Assembly (NCBI GenBank): GCA_003165465.1
Contig: PLUM01000055.1
Location: forward strand, 47,940 to 82,798
Direction: 5' to 3'
Length of the DNA: 34,859 bases
Origin: Acidobacteriota bacterium
Lineage (GTDB): Bacteria > Acidobacteriota > Terriglobia > Acidiferrales > UBA7541
Below are positions 15,250 through 22,869 of the stretch, piece by piece (the first letter of the stretch is position 1; every line of letters starts with the position of its first letter). The notes beneath the pieces were generated by a model. It saw only the letters and a program-made list of their open reading frames with translations, ran no database searches and had not been told where the DNA came from. The translations under genes were made by a program, and so were the position numbers.

Positions 15250-16194
15250 ATGGGTTATTCGTTAGGTTTTGACGGTGGCGGATCAAAGACGGATTGCGTT
15301 TTGCTCGATGCAAAAGGCTCTGTCATGGGCGAAGGGCGCGGCGGACCGGCAAATCCCTTGCGTTCCGGTTATGACGCCGCGATTTCCTCGCTTCGCGATG
15401 CCGCTGCGGCGGCCGTCTCGGCTGCGGGCATTCGCTCCAGCGACATCTCCGCTGTATGCGCGGGTCTTGCGGGTGCGGGCCGCGAACGTGTTGCAAGCCA
15501 AATGCTGGCATTGCTCTCCCAAGAATTTCCGCACGCTGCGACGCATGTTGCGGCCGATTATGAAATTGCGCTGGAGGCGGCCGTAGGCTCTGGCCCAGGC
15601 ATTGTATTGATCGCGGGAACGGGCTCGGTGGCGTATGGCCGAAATGCGGCGGGCAAAACCGCGCGCGCGGGAGGCCATGGACCATGGATTGGAGACGAAG
15701 GTAGTTCCTTTGACATTGGACGGCGTGCCGTCTCGGCCATAGCGCGGACGCGCGATATGGACGCGCCCGTCACGGTCCTCTCGGAGATAATTCCAAAAGT
15801 TTTGAATTGTCCGGACTGGGACGAGTTGATGGTGCGGATCATGAAAGATCCGGACGATGTGTTTCCGAGATTGTTTCCGGCCGTGGCCACGGCCGCGGAT
15901 TCCGAGGACAGCGCCGCGAAGGAAATCATGTTCACGTCGGCGATCGGACTGGGAAACCTCGCCATGATCGTGATTCGCGAGTTGGGAATGAAGAGCCAGC
16001 AATTTCCGCTGGTGAAATGTGGCGGCGTGTTTGGGCGCAGCCAGATGCTGGACACGCTTCTGGACTCGGTCCTCGCCAGCGGCGCGCTGCGCGCCAAAAT
16101 TGCGCGCCTCGAAGGTTCTCCGGCGATTGGTGCGGCGCGCATGGCCGCGCGGCTTTCCAAAGCGCCTTCGCAAGCCCCGTCTCATGGCGATTGA
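15250..16194 (+). CDS. BadF/BadG-family N-acetyl amino-sugar kinase (MurK/NagK-like)
   Basis: A 314-residue ASKHA-fold kinase. GFDGGGSKTDCVLLDAKG (residues 6-23) is the phosphate-1 loop, GLAGAGRERV follows, GIVLIAGTGSVAYGRN is the phosphate-2 loop, GGHGPWIGDEGSSFDIGRRAV is the sugar-side motif typical of NAGK-type enzymes, and KCGGVFGR plus GSPAIGAARMA are near the C-terminus. Relatives phosphorylate GlcNAc (human NAGK) or both MurNAc and GlcNAc (clostridial MurK). Here the product would be MurNAc-6P, the MurQ substrate, and GlcNAc-6P; this substrate call rests on context. A GAGG lies 4 nt before the ATG. The 3' end overlaps the next gene by 11 bp, implying coupled expression. Confidence 0.88.
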   Translation: MGYSLGFDGGGSKTDCVLLDAKGSVMGEGRGGPANPLRSGYDAAISSLRDAAAAAVSAAGIRSSDISAVCAGLAGAGRERVASQMLALLSQEFPHAATHVAADYEIALEAAVGSGPGIVLIAGTGSVAYGRNAAGKTARAGGHGPWIGDEGSSFDIGRRAVSAIARTRDMDAPVTVLSEIIPKVLNCPDWDELMVRIMKDPDDVFPRLFPAVATAADSEDSAAKEIMFTSAIGLGNLAMIVIRELGMKSQQFPLVKCGGVFGRSQMLDTLLDSVLASGALRAKIARLEGSPAIGAARMAARLSKAPSQAPSHGD

Positions 16195-16954
16195 AGACCG
16201 CATCGATGCTCAGGCTGCCCGCACGGCGCCTCTCGAAGAAATTCCCGCGCTGCTCTCATCGGGCAGCGCGGACGCGCTCCTCGCCCTGATCGACAATCCC
16301 GCGTTGGACGAAACGCACGTGAGTCTGCTGCTCGAGCGGAAAGACCTTTCGGGTGCGCTGCTGGAGGAAATCAGTAAACGCAAAACGTGGCGCGCGAACT
16401 ATCGCGTGCGGCTCGGCCTCGCGGCGCATCCGCACACTCCGCGCCTCATTGCCATGCGCCTGCTGCGCGAATTGCACCTGATGGACCTTGTGCGCATCAG
16501 TTTGCTGATTACTTCTTCGATGGAGCTGCGGAGACTGGCCGATGAGGGCGTGCTGGTGCAATTGCCGCAATTGCCTTTGGGGCAGAAATTGATGCTGGCG
16601 CGGCGCGGATCGACGCGCATCGCGGCGGGACTGGTCGCGTACGGACCCGAGCAGGTGGCGCGTCTTGCCCTCGACAATTCGTTTCTGACCGAGTCGCAAC
16701 TGTTGAAGACTCTCGCGAAGGAGGCGCTTCCGGTGCGTATTGTCGACGTCGTGGCAAGACACGAGAAATGGTCGAAACTGATTAATGTTCGCGTGGCGCT
16801 GCTGCGGCATCCCAATGTGCCCCCGGACCGCGTGCCAGCGCTCGTGCATCGCCTGCCACGGCGTGAGATGGAAGATTTGCATGGGCTTACGCGCCTTCCG
16901 GAATATGTCCGCGTTTGCCTGCGCAAGGAACTCGGCGACAGATTAAAACGCTGA
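16184..16954 (+). CDS. Hypothetical alpha-helical, Leu/Arg-rich protein
   Basis: I do not recognise a defined family. The start ATG at 16184 overlaps the end of the kinase gene (ATGGCGATTGA); the frame is open upstream but that part is kinase in another frame. The 256-residue product has no signal peptide or membrane helix and is rich in Leu, Arg and Ala. Successive helical units of about 20-40 residues (PLEEIPALLSSGSADALLAL, PALDETHVSLLLERKDL, VRLGLAAHPHTPRLIAMRLL, VALLRHPNVPPDRVPALVHR) suggest a HEAT-like or DUF2336-like solenoid that binds protein partners. Coupling to the kinase may hint at a regulatory role, but this is speculative. Confidence 0.75.
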   Translation: MAIEDRIDAQAARTAPLEEIPALLSSGSADALLALIDNPALDETHVSLLLERKDLSGALLEEISKRKTWRANYRVRLGLAAHPHTPRLIAMRLLRELHLMDLVRISLLITSSMELRRLADEGVLVQLPQLPLGQKLMLARRGSTRIAAGLVAYGPEQVARLALDNSFLTESQLLKTLAKEALPVRIVDVVARHEKWSKLINVRVALLRHPNVPPDRVPALVHRLPRREMEDLHGLTRLPEYVRVCLRKELGDRLKR

Positions 16955-17037
16955 GGGATAACGCGAATTTGTCCGAAGCCGACTCGAATCTTGACAGTCC
17001 GCCAACCGGAACATAGCATCCTGCGCGAGGATAAACG

Positions 17038-17376
17038 ATGGGCTCCGAGCCTTTGGAAAAAACGAAAACAGGAATCGTGCGCCATCAGTGGCATCGCCGT
17101 GTATTCCGAGGGAAACTGGAAGTGGAACGGGGTTCGTCGATATTGGATGGAACTGTGCAAGACATCGGTCCTCGAGGTCTGTTTGTGGAATTGACGCCAC
17201 CGCTTTGGGTGGGTGAGTCGTTTCATGCCAAACTTATCCTGAATCCTGTCCTTATGTTGGATTGCACCGTTGTCAGGGTGGAACCGGAAATCGGCATGGC
17301 AGTCACATTTAAAGTTTTGGAAGCAAAAGACAACGGGCAACTCCAATCGCTTCTCGTGGGTTTACATTTGGCATGA
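17038..17376 (+). CDS. PilZ-domain protein
   Basis: A 112-residue single-domain protein. The pattern HRRVFRGKLEVERGSSILDGTVQDIGPRGLFVE, followed by strands and MAVTFKVLE, fits a PilZ beta-barrel, with basic residues at the N-terminal edge and a D-I-G-xx-G element in place of the usual D/N-x-S-xx-G. PilZ domains bind cyclic di-GMP, but Ser is Gly here and the RxxxR spacing is tight (RRVFR), so binding is uncertain. The stop overlaps the start of the next gene in ATGA, so the two are translationally coupled. It may regulate the downstream membrane proteins. Confidence 0.75.
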   Translation: MGSEPLEKTKTGIVRHQWHRRVFRGKLEVERGSSILDGTVQDIGPRGLFVELTPPLWVGESFHAKLILNPVLMLDCTVVRVEPEIGMAVTFKVLEAKDNGQLQSLLVGLHLA

Positions 17377-17960
17377 CGCGATGTCTCGATTGCGGCTCCG
17401 ATCGCATCGCGGACCAGTGTCCCGCGTGCGGACTGACCTCGGCGGCCGCTGAGCTTGTGGTGCGGCGGCGGCTGGTTCGCCGGACAGCTGTTTTTCTTGT
17501 GGGGATTATCGTCTTCGTGGCCGCAAGCCAGGTTTATCCCGCGCTGGAAATCGATTCCATCTTGATTTTTGGCGGCATTGTTTTCTTCCTCTCCCTTGCG
17601 CTCGGCTACTGGATCGACTATCGCGCTCGAAGGCGTCAGGAAATCGAGGCACTGAAGCGCATCTACTTCGGCATGATTCCCGTGCCGTGGATTTTTGCCG
17701 GCTTGCTTTTTCTGAATGGGAAGCTGGATACATCTCGGCCCATCCGTATTCCCGCCACCGTCGTCGGAAAAGTCGCGACCGGCGCGTTTCCGCGCAGCCG
17801 GCGGCTGATTGTTACTTCGTGGCGCAGCGGGCGGCGCTTTGAACGCATTGCGGTGGACCAAAACGACTTCGACCGCTTCCAAAAGGGCGACGATATCGTT
17901 GTGCAGGCGCAAAAGGGAGCTGCCGGTGTTCCCTGGGTCTACGGCGTCTTTCGCCAGTAA
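17373..17960 (+). CDS. Zinc-ribbon membrane protein, unknown function
   Basis: The 195-residue product begins with a small zinc ribbon (CLDC ... CPAC, residues 4-19), then three hydrophobic helices (VFLVGIIVFVAASQVYPAL, ILIFGGIVFFLSLALGYWI, IPVPWIFAGLLFLNG) and a soluble C-terminal beta-rich part of ~75 residues (ATVVGKVATG ... RLIVTSWRSGRRFERIAVDQNDF). The last part resembles small extracytoplasmic beta domains, but I do not assign a family. It overlaps the PilZ gene by 4 bp and precedes the HEGGH membrane protein by 27 nt, so the three probably form an operon. Confidence 0.75.
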   Translation: MTRCLDCGSDRIADQCPACGLTSAAAELVVRRRLVRRTAVFLVGIIVFVAASQVYPALEIDSILIFGGIVFFLSLALGYWIDYRARRRQEIEALKRIYFGMIPVPWIFAGLLFLNGKLDTSRPIRIPATVVGKVATGAFPRSRRLIVTSWRSGRRFERIAVDQNDFDRFQKGDDIVVQAQKGAAGVPWVYGVFRQ

Positions 17961-17987
17961 TGGATTTGCAAGGAGAATGAACTTCGC

Positions 17988-18554
17988 ATGGAAATTCCAG
18001 GATTGCTCAGCGAAAGATTTCCATTCCTCGATATGCTGGAAGAAAACTGGGAGCCAGTTTCGCGCGGCACGGTTTCTTGCTGGCTGGTGTTTTATGCCGT
18101 CCTCATCGGAAATTCGCTCATGGGCGGCCACTTATTTCAATGGTTCGATCTCGTTTTCATTCCGATACACGAAGGCGGGCACCTGCTTTTCCGATTTGCC
18201 GGGGAATGGATCGCGGTGGCCGGGGGCACTTTTCTGCAATTGTTTGTTCCATTCGCTCTGGCGGTTTATTTTATTTTTCGCAGGCAGACGCTCGGCACGG
18301 CCTTCTGCGCCTTCTTTTTCTTCGAGCAGTTTCTTCCCATTGCGATTTACATGGCCGACGCGCGGGCCCAGGAACTTCCGTTGCTGACGGTGGGAGACAC
18401 GGAAGACGTGACTCACGACTGGTTTTATTTGTTTTCGCACGCAGGATTGCTGGAGCACGATACGCAAATCGCGCATGTTTTGCGGCTGTTGGGTTGGGCC
18501 GGAATGTTTGGAACCGTTGCCTGGTTTACGTGGCGTTCGTGGCGGAAAGCGTGA
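17988..18554 (+). CDS. Polytopic membrane protein with HExxH motif (possible M50-like peptidase)
   Basis: The 188-residue protein has about four transmembrane helices. The second membrane region contains VFIPIHEGGHLLFRF, an HExxH zincin motif buried in a hydrophobic stretch as in site-2-protease/M50B-like membrane peptidases. The usual downstream NPDG/LDG ligand motif is not evident; acidic and His residues in VGDTEDVTHDWFYLFSHAGLLEHD could supply further ligands. It may also be a non-peptidase with a chance motif. AAGGAG lies 12 nt before the ATG, slightly long. It is last in the PilZ/zinc-ribbon cluster and converges with the NCS1 permease 18 nt away. Confidence 0.7.
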   Translation: MEIPGLLSERFPFLDMLEENWEPVSRGTVSCWLVFYAVLIGNSLMGGHLFQWFDLVFIPIHEGGHLLFRFAGEWIAVAGGTFLQLFVPFALAVYFIFRRQTLGTAFCAFFFFEQFLPIAIYMADARAQELPLLTVGDTEDVTHDWFYLFSHAGLLEHDTQIAHVLRLLGWAGMFGTVAWFTWRSWRKA

Positions 18555-18572
18555 ATGCGTTAACAGCAGCCT

Positions 18573-20024
18573 TCAGTTCGCGCTGCGTTTCTGTGCGCGC
18601 ATGACGGCCCAATACACGATAAAACTTGCCGCAAATCCCACGAACCAGGCGTAGTCGTAGAGCACGCGCAACGCGGGCACGATCAGCCCGATGAACGCCA
18701 GGCCTGCTCCGGCCGCGAGCGCCGACATGGCGCGCCAGTTGATTCCGCCGGAAAACTCGTAAAATCCCTGCCGCCGATACAGGTCCTCGACAAGAATGAT
18801 TTTCTTGCGCACCAGGAAATAGTCGCAAATCATAACGCCAGCGATTGGCCCGAGAAATCCGGAATATCCCAGAAGCCACCCGAAAATGTAGTTGCTGTAG
18901 TTCGCGAGCAGCTTCCAGGGCTGGAACACCACGACACCCACCACGCACGTAATCAGGCCGCCGGTGCGAAAACTAATGAGGCGTGGCGAGAGGTTGGAGA
19001 AATCGTTGGATGGGGAAACCAGGTTTGCCGCCACGTTGACGTTCAGCGTGGCCAGCAGCAGGGCCAGCATCGCGATCACGACCGCAAACGGGCTTCCGAG
19101 CCGCGCGAGCACCTGCACAGGGTCCCAGATCGTCTGGCCGAAGATAATTACGGTCGCGGACGTGACGGCAACGCCGATGAAGGAATAGAGCGTCATGGTC
19201 GTTGGCAGGCCCATCACCTGGCCCAGCACTTGCGATCGCTGGCTGCGTGCATAGCGAGTGAAATCCGGAATGTTCAAGGCCACGGTGGCCCAGAATCCCA
19301 CAACGCCCGTCAGCGATGGAATGAAGAAGCGAAAAAAGTCTCTGAACGTGTGAAACTTGGACGGCGCCGCCAGCATGGGCCCAAAGCCGCCCGCCTTCAC
19401 CACGGCCCATGCAAGCAGCGCAAGGCCAATCACGAGGAGAAATGGCGCCGTGATGCCCTGAAGGAATTTGATTGTGCGAATGCCTCGCACGATAACGATT
19501 ACGTGCAAAAGCCAAAAAACGGCGAAACAGATCCACACGCCCGCCGGATAGTTGCGCCACGAGGGAACGAGCGCGGCGATCATCACGTTGATGGCTTCGC
19601 CACCAATCCACGTTTGAATGCCAAACCATCCGCAGGCCACGAGCGCGCGCAAGATTGCGGGCACGTTCGCTCCCAGCACTCCAAATGAAGCGCGCGCAAA
19701 CACCGGGAACGGAATTCCGTACTTTGCGCCCGCATGCGCGTTGAGAAGCATCGGCGCGAGCACCAGCACGTTTCCCAGAAACACGGTGAAGATGGCCTGG
19801 CGCCAGCTCATGCCCCCGGCGATCATTCCGCTCGCCAGCATGTATGTAGGGATGTTGACGCTCATCGCGATCCAGAGCGCCGCGTAGTTGTACGTGCTCC
19901 AGCTTCGACGCGACGAGGGAATCGGGGCGAGGTCTTCGTTGTAAAGGGAACTGGAGCGGATGGTCTCGGCGTCAAGGACGCCGGAGTGGATGCCGCTTCC
20001 GTCGGAATGTTCCGTGGCGTTCAC
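18573..20024 (-). CDS. NCS1-family nucleobase/hydantoin/allantoin permease
   Basis: A 483-residue, ~12-helix transporter of the nucleobase:cation symporter-1 family (Mhp1/PucI/CodB relatives). Family marks are NEDLAPIPSSRRSWSTYNYAALWIAMSVNIPTYMLASG (substrate-site helix 1), FPVFARASFGVLGANVPAILRALVACGWFGIQTWIGG (helix 3 with the W-GIQ-W-GG motif) and VALNIPDFTRYARSQ. It imports uracil, allantoin, hydantoins or similar with Na+ or H+. The start is GTG at 20024, 16 nt after the stop of the upstream exported hypothetical, so the two are probably co-transcribed. The nearby AGXT2-type aminotransferase favours a pyrimidine-degradation role (inference). Confidence 0.92.
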   Translation of the reverse strand: MNATEHSDGSGIHSGVLDAETIRSSSLYNEDLAPIPSSRRSWSTYNYAALWIAMSVNIPTYMLASGMIAGGMSWRQAIFTVFLGNVLVLAPMLLNAHAGAKYGIPFPVFARASFGVLGANVPAILRALVACGWFGIQTWIGGEAINVMIAALVPSWRNYPAGVWICFAVFWLLHVIVIVRGIRTIKFLQGITAPFLLVIGLALLAWAVVKAGGFGPMLAAPSKFHTFRDFFRFFIPSLTGVVGFWATVALNIPDFTRYARSQRSQVLGQVMGLPTTMTLYSFIGVAVTSATVIIFGQTIWDPVQVLARLGSPFAVVIAMLALLLATLNVNVAANLVSPSNDFSNLSPRLISFRTGGLITCVVGVVVFQPWKLLANYSNYIFGWLLGYSGFLGPIAGVMICDYFLVRKKIILVEDLYRRQGFYEFSGGINWRAMSALAAGAGLAFIGLIVPALRVLYDYAWFVGFAASFIVYWAVMRAQKRSAN

Positions 20025-20040
20025 CGGTCACGTTCACTCG

Positions 20041-20493
20041 TCAGTAGATGCCGCGCTGCAAATCGACCATTTGGGGAATCTGAATGTCGATGGTACGGCC
20101 TTCGTCGGCAAGTTTCACGAGAATGCGCAACGCCGAGCCGACATCCTTTGTGTTCCAGTCGGAAGTCGCGACCGGTTTGTCCGGCTTGTCCGCTTCACGC
20201 CACAGGAGATTCTCGCCTTTGTGAGTGAGTAGTTCCGGCTTGATCTCATACACTTGCATGGCGCGCACGTAAATCACCAGGTAGCGGTTATCAAGCTGCA
20301 GCAGCAGCGGATCGAATTTCTTTCCGGCCTGATAAACATTCCAAATCTTTGGCGCGCGCGCATCGACCTGCAGGATCGCGTCGGGAACCGGCTTCCAGAG
20401 AATTGTGTCTTTGCTCGCGGCAACGGAGGCGGCCGCAAGGACAAGCAGCAACGACGCGAGGATTCCGGCACGATTTAAAACGATTCTCCGCAT
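20041..20493 (-). CDS. Exported hypothetical protein upstream of the NCS1 permease
   Basis: A small secreted protein: from the ATG at 20493 (MRRIVLNRAGILASLLLVLAAASVAAS) it is 150 residues with a clear signal peptide cut near AAS-KD. A GGAGG lies 11 nt upstream, and an in-frame ATG six codons further up (20511) would add MEDEVT ahead of the arginines, which is less signal-like. The mature part is a compact beta-rich domain (ILQVDARAPKIWNVYQAGKKFDPLLLQLDNRYLVIYVRAMQVYEI) with no family I recognise. A periplasmic helper for the permease is possible but unproven. Confidence 0.75.
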   Translation of the reverse strand: MRRIVLNRAGILASLLLVLAAASVAASKDTILWKPVPDAILQVDARAPKIWNVYQAGKKFDPLLLQLDNRYLVIYVRAMQVYEIKPELLTHKGENLLWREADKPDKPVATSDWNTKDVGSALRILVKLADEGRTIDIQIPQMVDLQRGIY

Positions 20494-20535
20494 GGTGACT
20501 TCATCCTCCATGACGCCGATTCTGTGAACCGTTCG

Positions 20536-20612
20536 TTGTAGCCCGCCTCTTCAGAGGCGGGGGTTTTCGTATCACTGGCGGGAATTCCCCGCCTCTGAAG
20601 AGGCGGGCTACA
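20536..20612. repeat. BIME-like pair of inverted REP hairpins (GTAG feet)
   Basis: The left unit ttGTAGcccgcctcttcagaggcggg and the right unit cccgcctctgaagaggcgggCTACaa are inverted copies, each itself a near-perfect palindrome (ccgcctct-tc-agaggcgg) with a GTAG foot. About 25 nt separate them. This is the classic layout of two REPs forming a bacterial interspersed mosaic element. It sits between the exonuclease stop and the exported hypothetical's start, and could separate their transcripts. Confidence 0.75.
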
Positions 20613-20632
20613 AAAATCGCAAGGCGTTTACG

Positions 20633-21235
20633 TTACGGCCAGTCGACGGGCAACCGGCGTGATTTCACGATTACATATTTATTTTTGCGCGCGAATTCCA
20701 TCAGGTCCACGAGCAATTTTACATCGTTTTCGCAGTACTGGCAGACTTCTTCCTTGCGCCCGTCGCGCCACCACTGGACAATGTCCAGCCCGTTCCCCGT
20801 CTTTTGATTTCCCAGGGTTTCTTTCGCGAGGTCGTCGAGCTTGATGCGGTGTCCGAGCCGACGGTGCAGGTCGACCAGCAGGTCGAAGGATTTGCCGAGC
20901 AGGTGTTTCACCGGTTGGTAGGCGCTGAGCACTTCGAAATCGAAGCGGTCGCCGTTGAAAGAGACGATGCGGTCGAATTGGCCGAGTTCCGCGATAAGCG
21001 CCTTCGCGTCCTGCTCAAACCAGCGCCGGAAGAGATTCTGCGCGTCCCAGGTGACGGCGACGGCGAGGCCGAATCGCGCGATGCTTGCCCAGCCGCCCTC
21101 GACCTCGTGCGAAAGGCGCAGCGTTTCGATGTCAAAGAAAATTTCTCGTGATGTATCCGGAAAAAGGCTGGGTGTTATGGACATTTGTTTTGGTTTCGCC
21201 GCGAGCCTCATGAATTCGCGCGAGGCGCTCGGCAA
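20633..21235 (-). CDS. DEDDy-type 3'-5' exonuclease (RNase H-like fold)
   Basis: A 200-residue single-domain nuclease with all DEDDy motifs: D35-I-E37 in EIFFDIETLR (motif I), NGDRFDFEVL with D99 (motif II), and Y167-CEN-D171 (motif III, YxxxD), plus a conserved IKLDDLAKETLG helix. It resembles the small YprB/RNase_H_2-like exonucleases; two Mg2+ ions would cleave DNA or RNA from the 3' end. Start options are TTG at 21235, preceded by GAGG at 5 nt and only 7 nt after the aminotransferase stop, or ATGs at 21211 and 21184 without Shine-Dalgarno. Why it is coupled to an aminotransferase is unknown. Confidence 0.85.
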   Translation of the reverse strand: MPSASREFMRLAAKPKQMSITPSLFPDTSREIFFDIETLRLSHEVEGGWASIARFGLAVAVTWDAQNLFRRWFEQDAKALIAELGQFDRIVSFNGDRFDFEVLSAYQPVKHLLGKSFDLLVDLHRRLGHRIKLDDLAKETLGNQKTGNGLDIVQWWRDGRKEEVCQYCENDVKLLVDLMEFARKNKYVIVKSRRLPVDWP

Positions 21236-21242
21236 GGAATCC

Positions 21243-22556
21243 TCAGATATGAATTTCCGTCAGCGATTTGTCCAGAATGCGCATGGCCTCGTCCACATCC
21301 GATTTGCCGATATTCAGCATGGGCGTGAGACGAAGGACGTTGCCGTACAGGCCGCCCTTGCCGATCAATAATCCGTGCTCGCGCGTGCGTTCCAAAAGCT
21401 CCGTTGTGGCTTCGGGAGCGGGTTCCTTCGTTGCGCGATCCTTTACCAGCTCGAGCCCCAGCATTAGGCCCTTGCCGCGCACGTCGCCGATCACGGGATG
21501 CTTTTTCTGAAGTTCATCGAGCTTGCCGCGAAAATAGTTGCCGACGGTTTCCGAGTTTTCGAGAAGTTTTTCCTCCTCGATGAATTCGATGGTCGCTTTC
21601 GCCGCCACCGAGGTTACCGGATTGCCGCCGAAGGTGGAAATCGTCAGCCCTTGATACGACGCGGCCAGCTCTTTGGTAGTGATTGTCGCGCCAACCGGAG
21701 CGCCGTTGGCCATGCCCTTTGCGCACGTCATGATGTCGGGAGTCACTTCCCAGTGCTCAATGCCAAACCAATGTTTTCCGGTCCGTCCGAATCCTGTCTG
21801 CACTTCGTCGGAGATAAATAGGCCGCCGTACTTTTTCACCGCCTTGAAAACAATCTTGAAGTATTCGGGCGGTGGCGTAATGAATCCGCCGACTCCCTGG
21901 ATGGGTTCGGCCATGAAGGCGGCAATGTGGCCGCTGGTGCCGGTCTGAATCAGATTCTCGACATCATTTGCGCAGGCGACTTCGCAATCGGGATATTTCA
22001 AGCCGAGCGGGCAGCGGTAACAGTAGGGATTGATTGCGTGCGCGATGCCGATGCTGATGACGCCCGATTTCCGCCACGGGGCCTGCCCCGTAACGCTCTT
22101 GGTCAGCGACGAGCCGCCCGAATACGCGTGGCGCAGCGCGACAATGTCAAAGGAGCCGGTCGCCATACGCGCGAGCAGGATCGCGGCTTCGTTCGCTTCG
22201 GTGCCGGAACTGGTAAAAAAGCTCGATTGCAACGCGCCCGGCGTAATCTGCGAAACTTTTTCGGCCAGCGCAACGATGGCTTCGTTTGGATAGAGCGTCG
22301 AGAGGTGCTGCAGGCGGTCGACCTGCGCCTTGATCGGGCCCGTAATCCGAGGATTCGCGTGGCCAACCGAGATGGTCAGGATGCCGCCGAAGAAATCAAG
22401 ATATTTGCGGCCTTCAATGTCCCACACGTGCTGCATGGACGCGTGATCGGCCACGAGCGGCTCGCGATAGAAATTCGTGACCGCCGGCCAGATGTATTCC
22501 TTGTGCTTGCGGACCACTTCTTCGCTGCGCGTCGCCTGCTTGGGTGATGTTGTCAT
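21243..22556 (-). CDS. Class III PLP aminotransferase, AGXT2-like
   Basis: A 437-residue fold-type I, class III aminotransferase. SSGTEANEAA (116-125) binds PLP phosphate, FISDEVQTGFGRTG holds the cofactor Asp250, and Lys280 in TCAKGMANGAPVG forms the Schiff base. The Cys-rich segment PYCYRCPLGLKYPDCEVAC is typical of the alanine-glyoxylate aminotransferase 2 branch, which uses alanine/glyoxylate, beta-aminoisobutyrate or beta-alanine. With an NCS1 permease nearby, transamination of beta-alanine or beta-aminoisobutyrate from reductive pyrimidine breakdown is a reasonable inference; no dihydropyrimidinase is in the window, so this is not confirmed. The ATG lies just inside a repeat-rich upstream region. 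Confidence 0.9.
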   Translation of the reverse strand: MTTSPKQATRSEEVVRKHKEYIWPAVTNFYREPLVADHASMQHVWDIEGRKYLDFFGGILTISVGHANPRITGPIKAQVDRLQHLSTLYPNEAIVALAEKVSQITPGALQSSFFTSSGTEANEAAILLARMATGSFDIVALRHAYSGGSSLTKSVTGQAPWRKSGVISIGIAHAINPYCYRCPLGLKYPDCEVACANDVENLIQTGTSGHIAAFMAEPIQGVGGFITPPPEYFKIVFKAVKKYGGLFISDEVQTGFGRTGKHWFGIEHWEVTPDIMTCAKGMANGAPVGATITTKELAASYQGLTISTFGGNPVTSVAAKATIEFIEEEKLLENSETVGNYFRGKLDELQKKHPVIGDVRGKGLMLGLELVKDRATKEPAPEATTELLERTREHGLLIGKGGLYGNVLRLTPMLNIGKSDVDEAMRILDKSLTEIHI

Positions 22557-22571
22557 CGAAGTCCTTGTGGA

Positions 22572-22720
22572 ACCACGGATGCACGCGGATAAACGCGGAT
22601 AAAAACAAAAGCAGAAAAAAACGGAACCGGCGAAAATTTAAAAATTGATTTACGCCGAAATGTCCGCCCGTTTCGTCCCTTTTCTATCATGCGTGTCGAT
22701 CCGTGTGCATCCGTGGATTC
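22572..22720. repeat. Second composite inverted-repeat element (ACGGATGCACGCGGAT ends)
   Basis: The left end (22572-22606) has ccacggatgcacgcggat then aaacgcggataaaaaca; the right end (22692-22720) has the inverted gtcgatccgtgtgcat then ccgtggattcg. About 85 bp lie between. It has the same design as 11301-11490 and lies in the upstream region of the aminotransferase. Confidence 0.7.
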
Positions 22721-22828
22721 GTTTTCTAGCTCCGCCTCATGCCTGCGCCGGCGGAATTCACTCTGCGAGTGTACTCTGTGGCGGAGTTGCGCGACAAGAC
22801 CTGTGCGTGAGTGCATGGCAAGGCAGTG

Positions 22829-22854
22829 GTAGCGCAGACTGAAGCCCGCGCTAC
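22829..22854. repeat. REP-like hairpin with GTAG/CTAC at both feet
   Basis: The sequence gtagcgcagactgaagcccgcgctac pairs gtagcgc with gcgctac around an imperfect stem. It lies 16 nt past the end of the sulfite-oxidase-like gene (minus strand), a typical REP position at a 3' end. Confidence 0.6.
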
Positions 22855-22869
22855 TACATCATCTTAAAA

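Noticed and set aside
15283..16203. Long minus-strand frame opposite the sugar kinase
   Set aside because: Arg/His-rich shadow; the kinase motifs are on the plus strand.
22553..22816. Small minus-strand frames with FIRVHPW-like peptides upstream of the aminotransferase
   Set aside because: They translate the dispersed intergenic repeat; no start signals.
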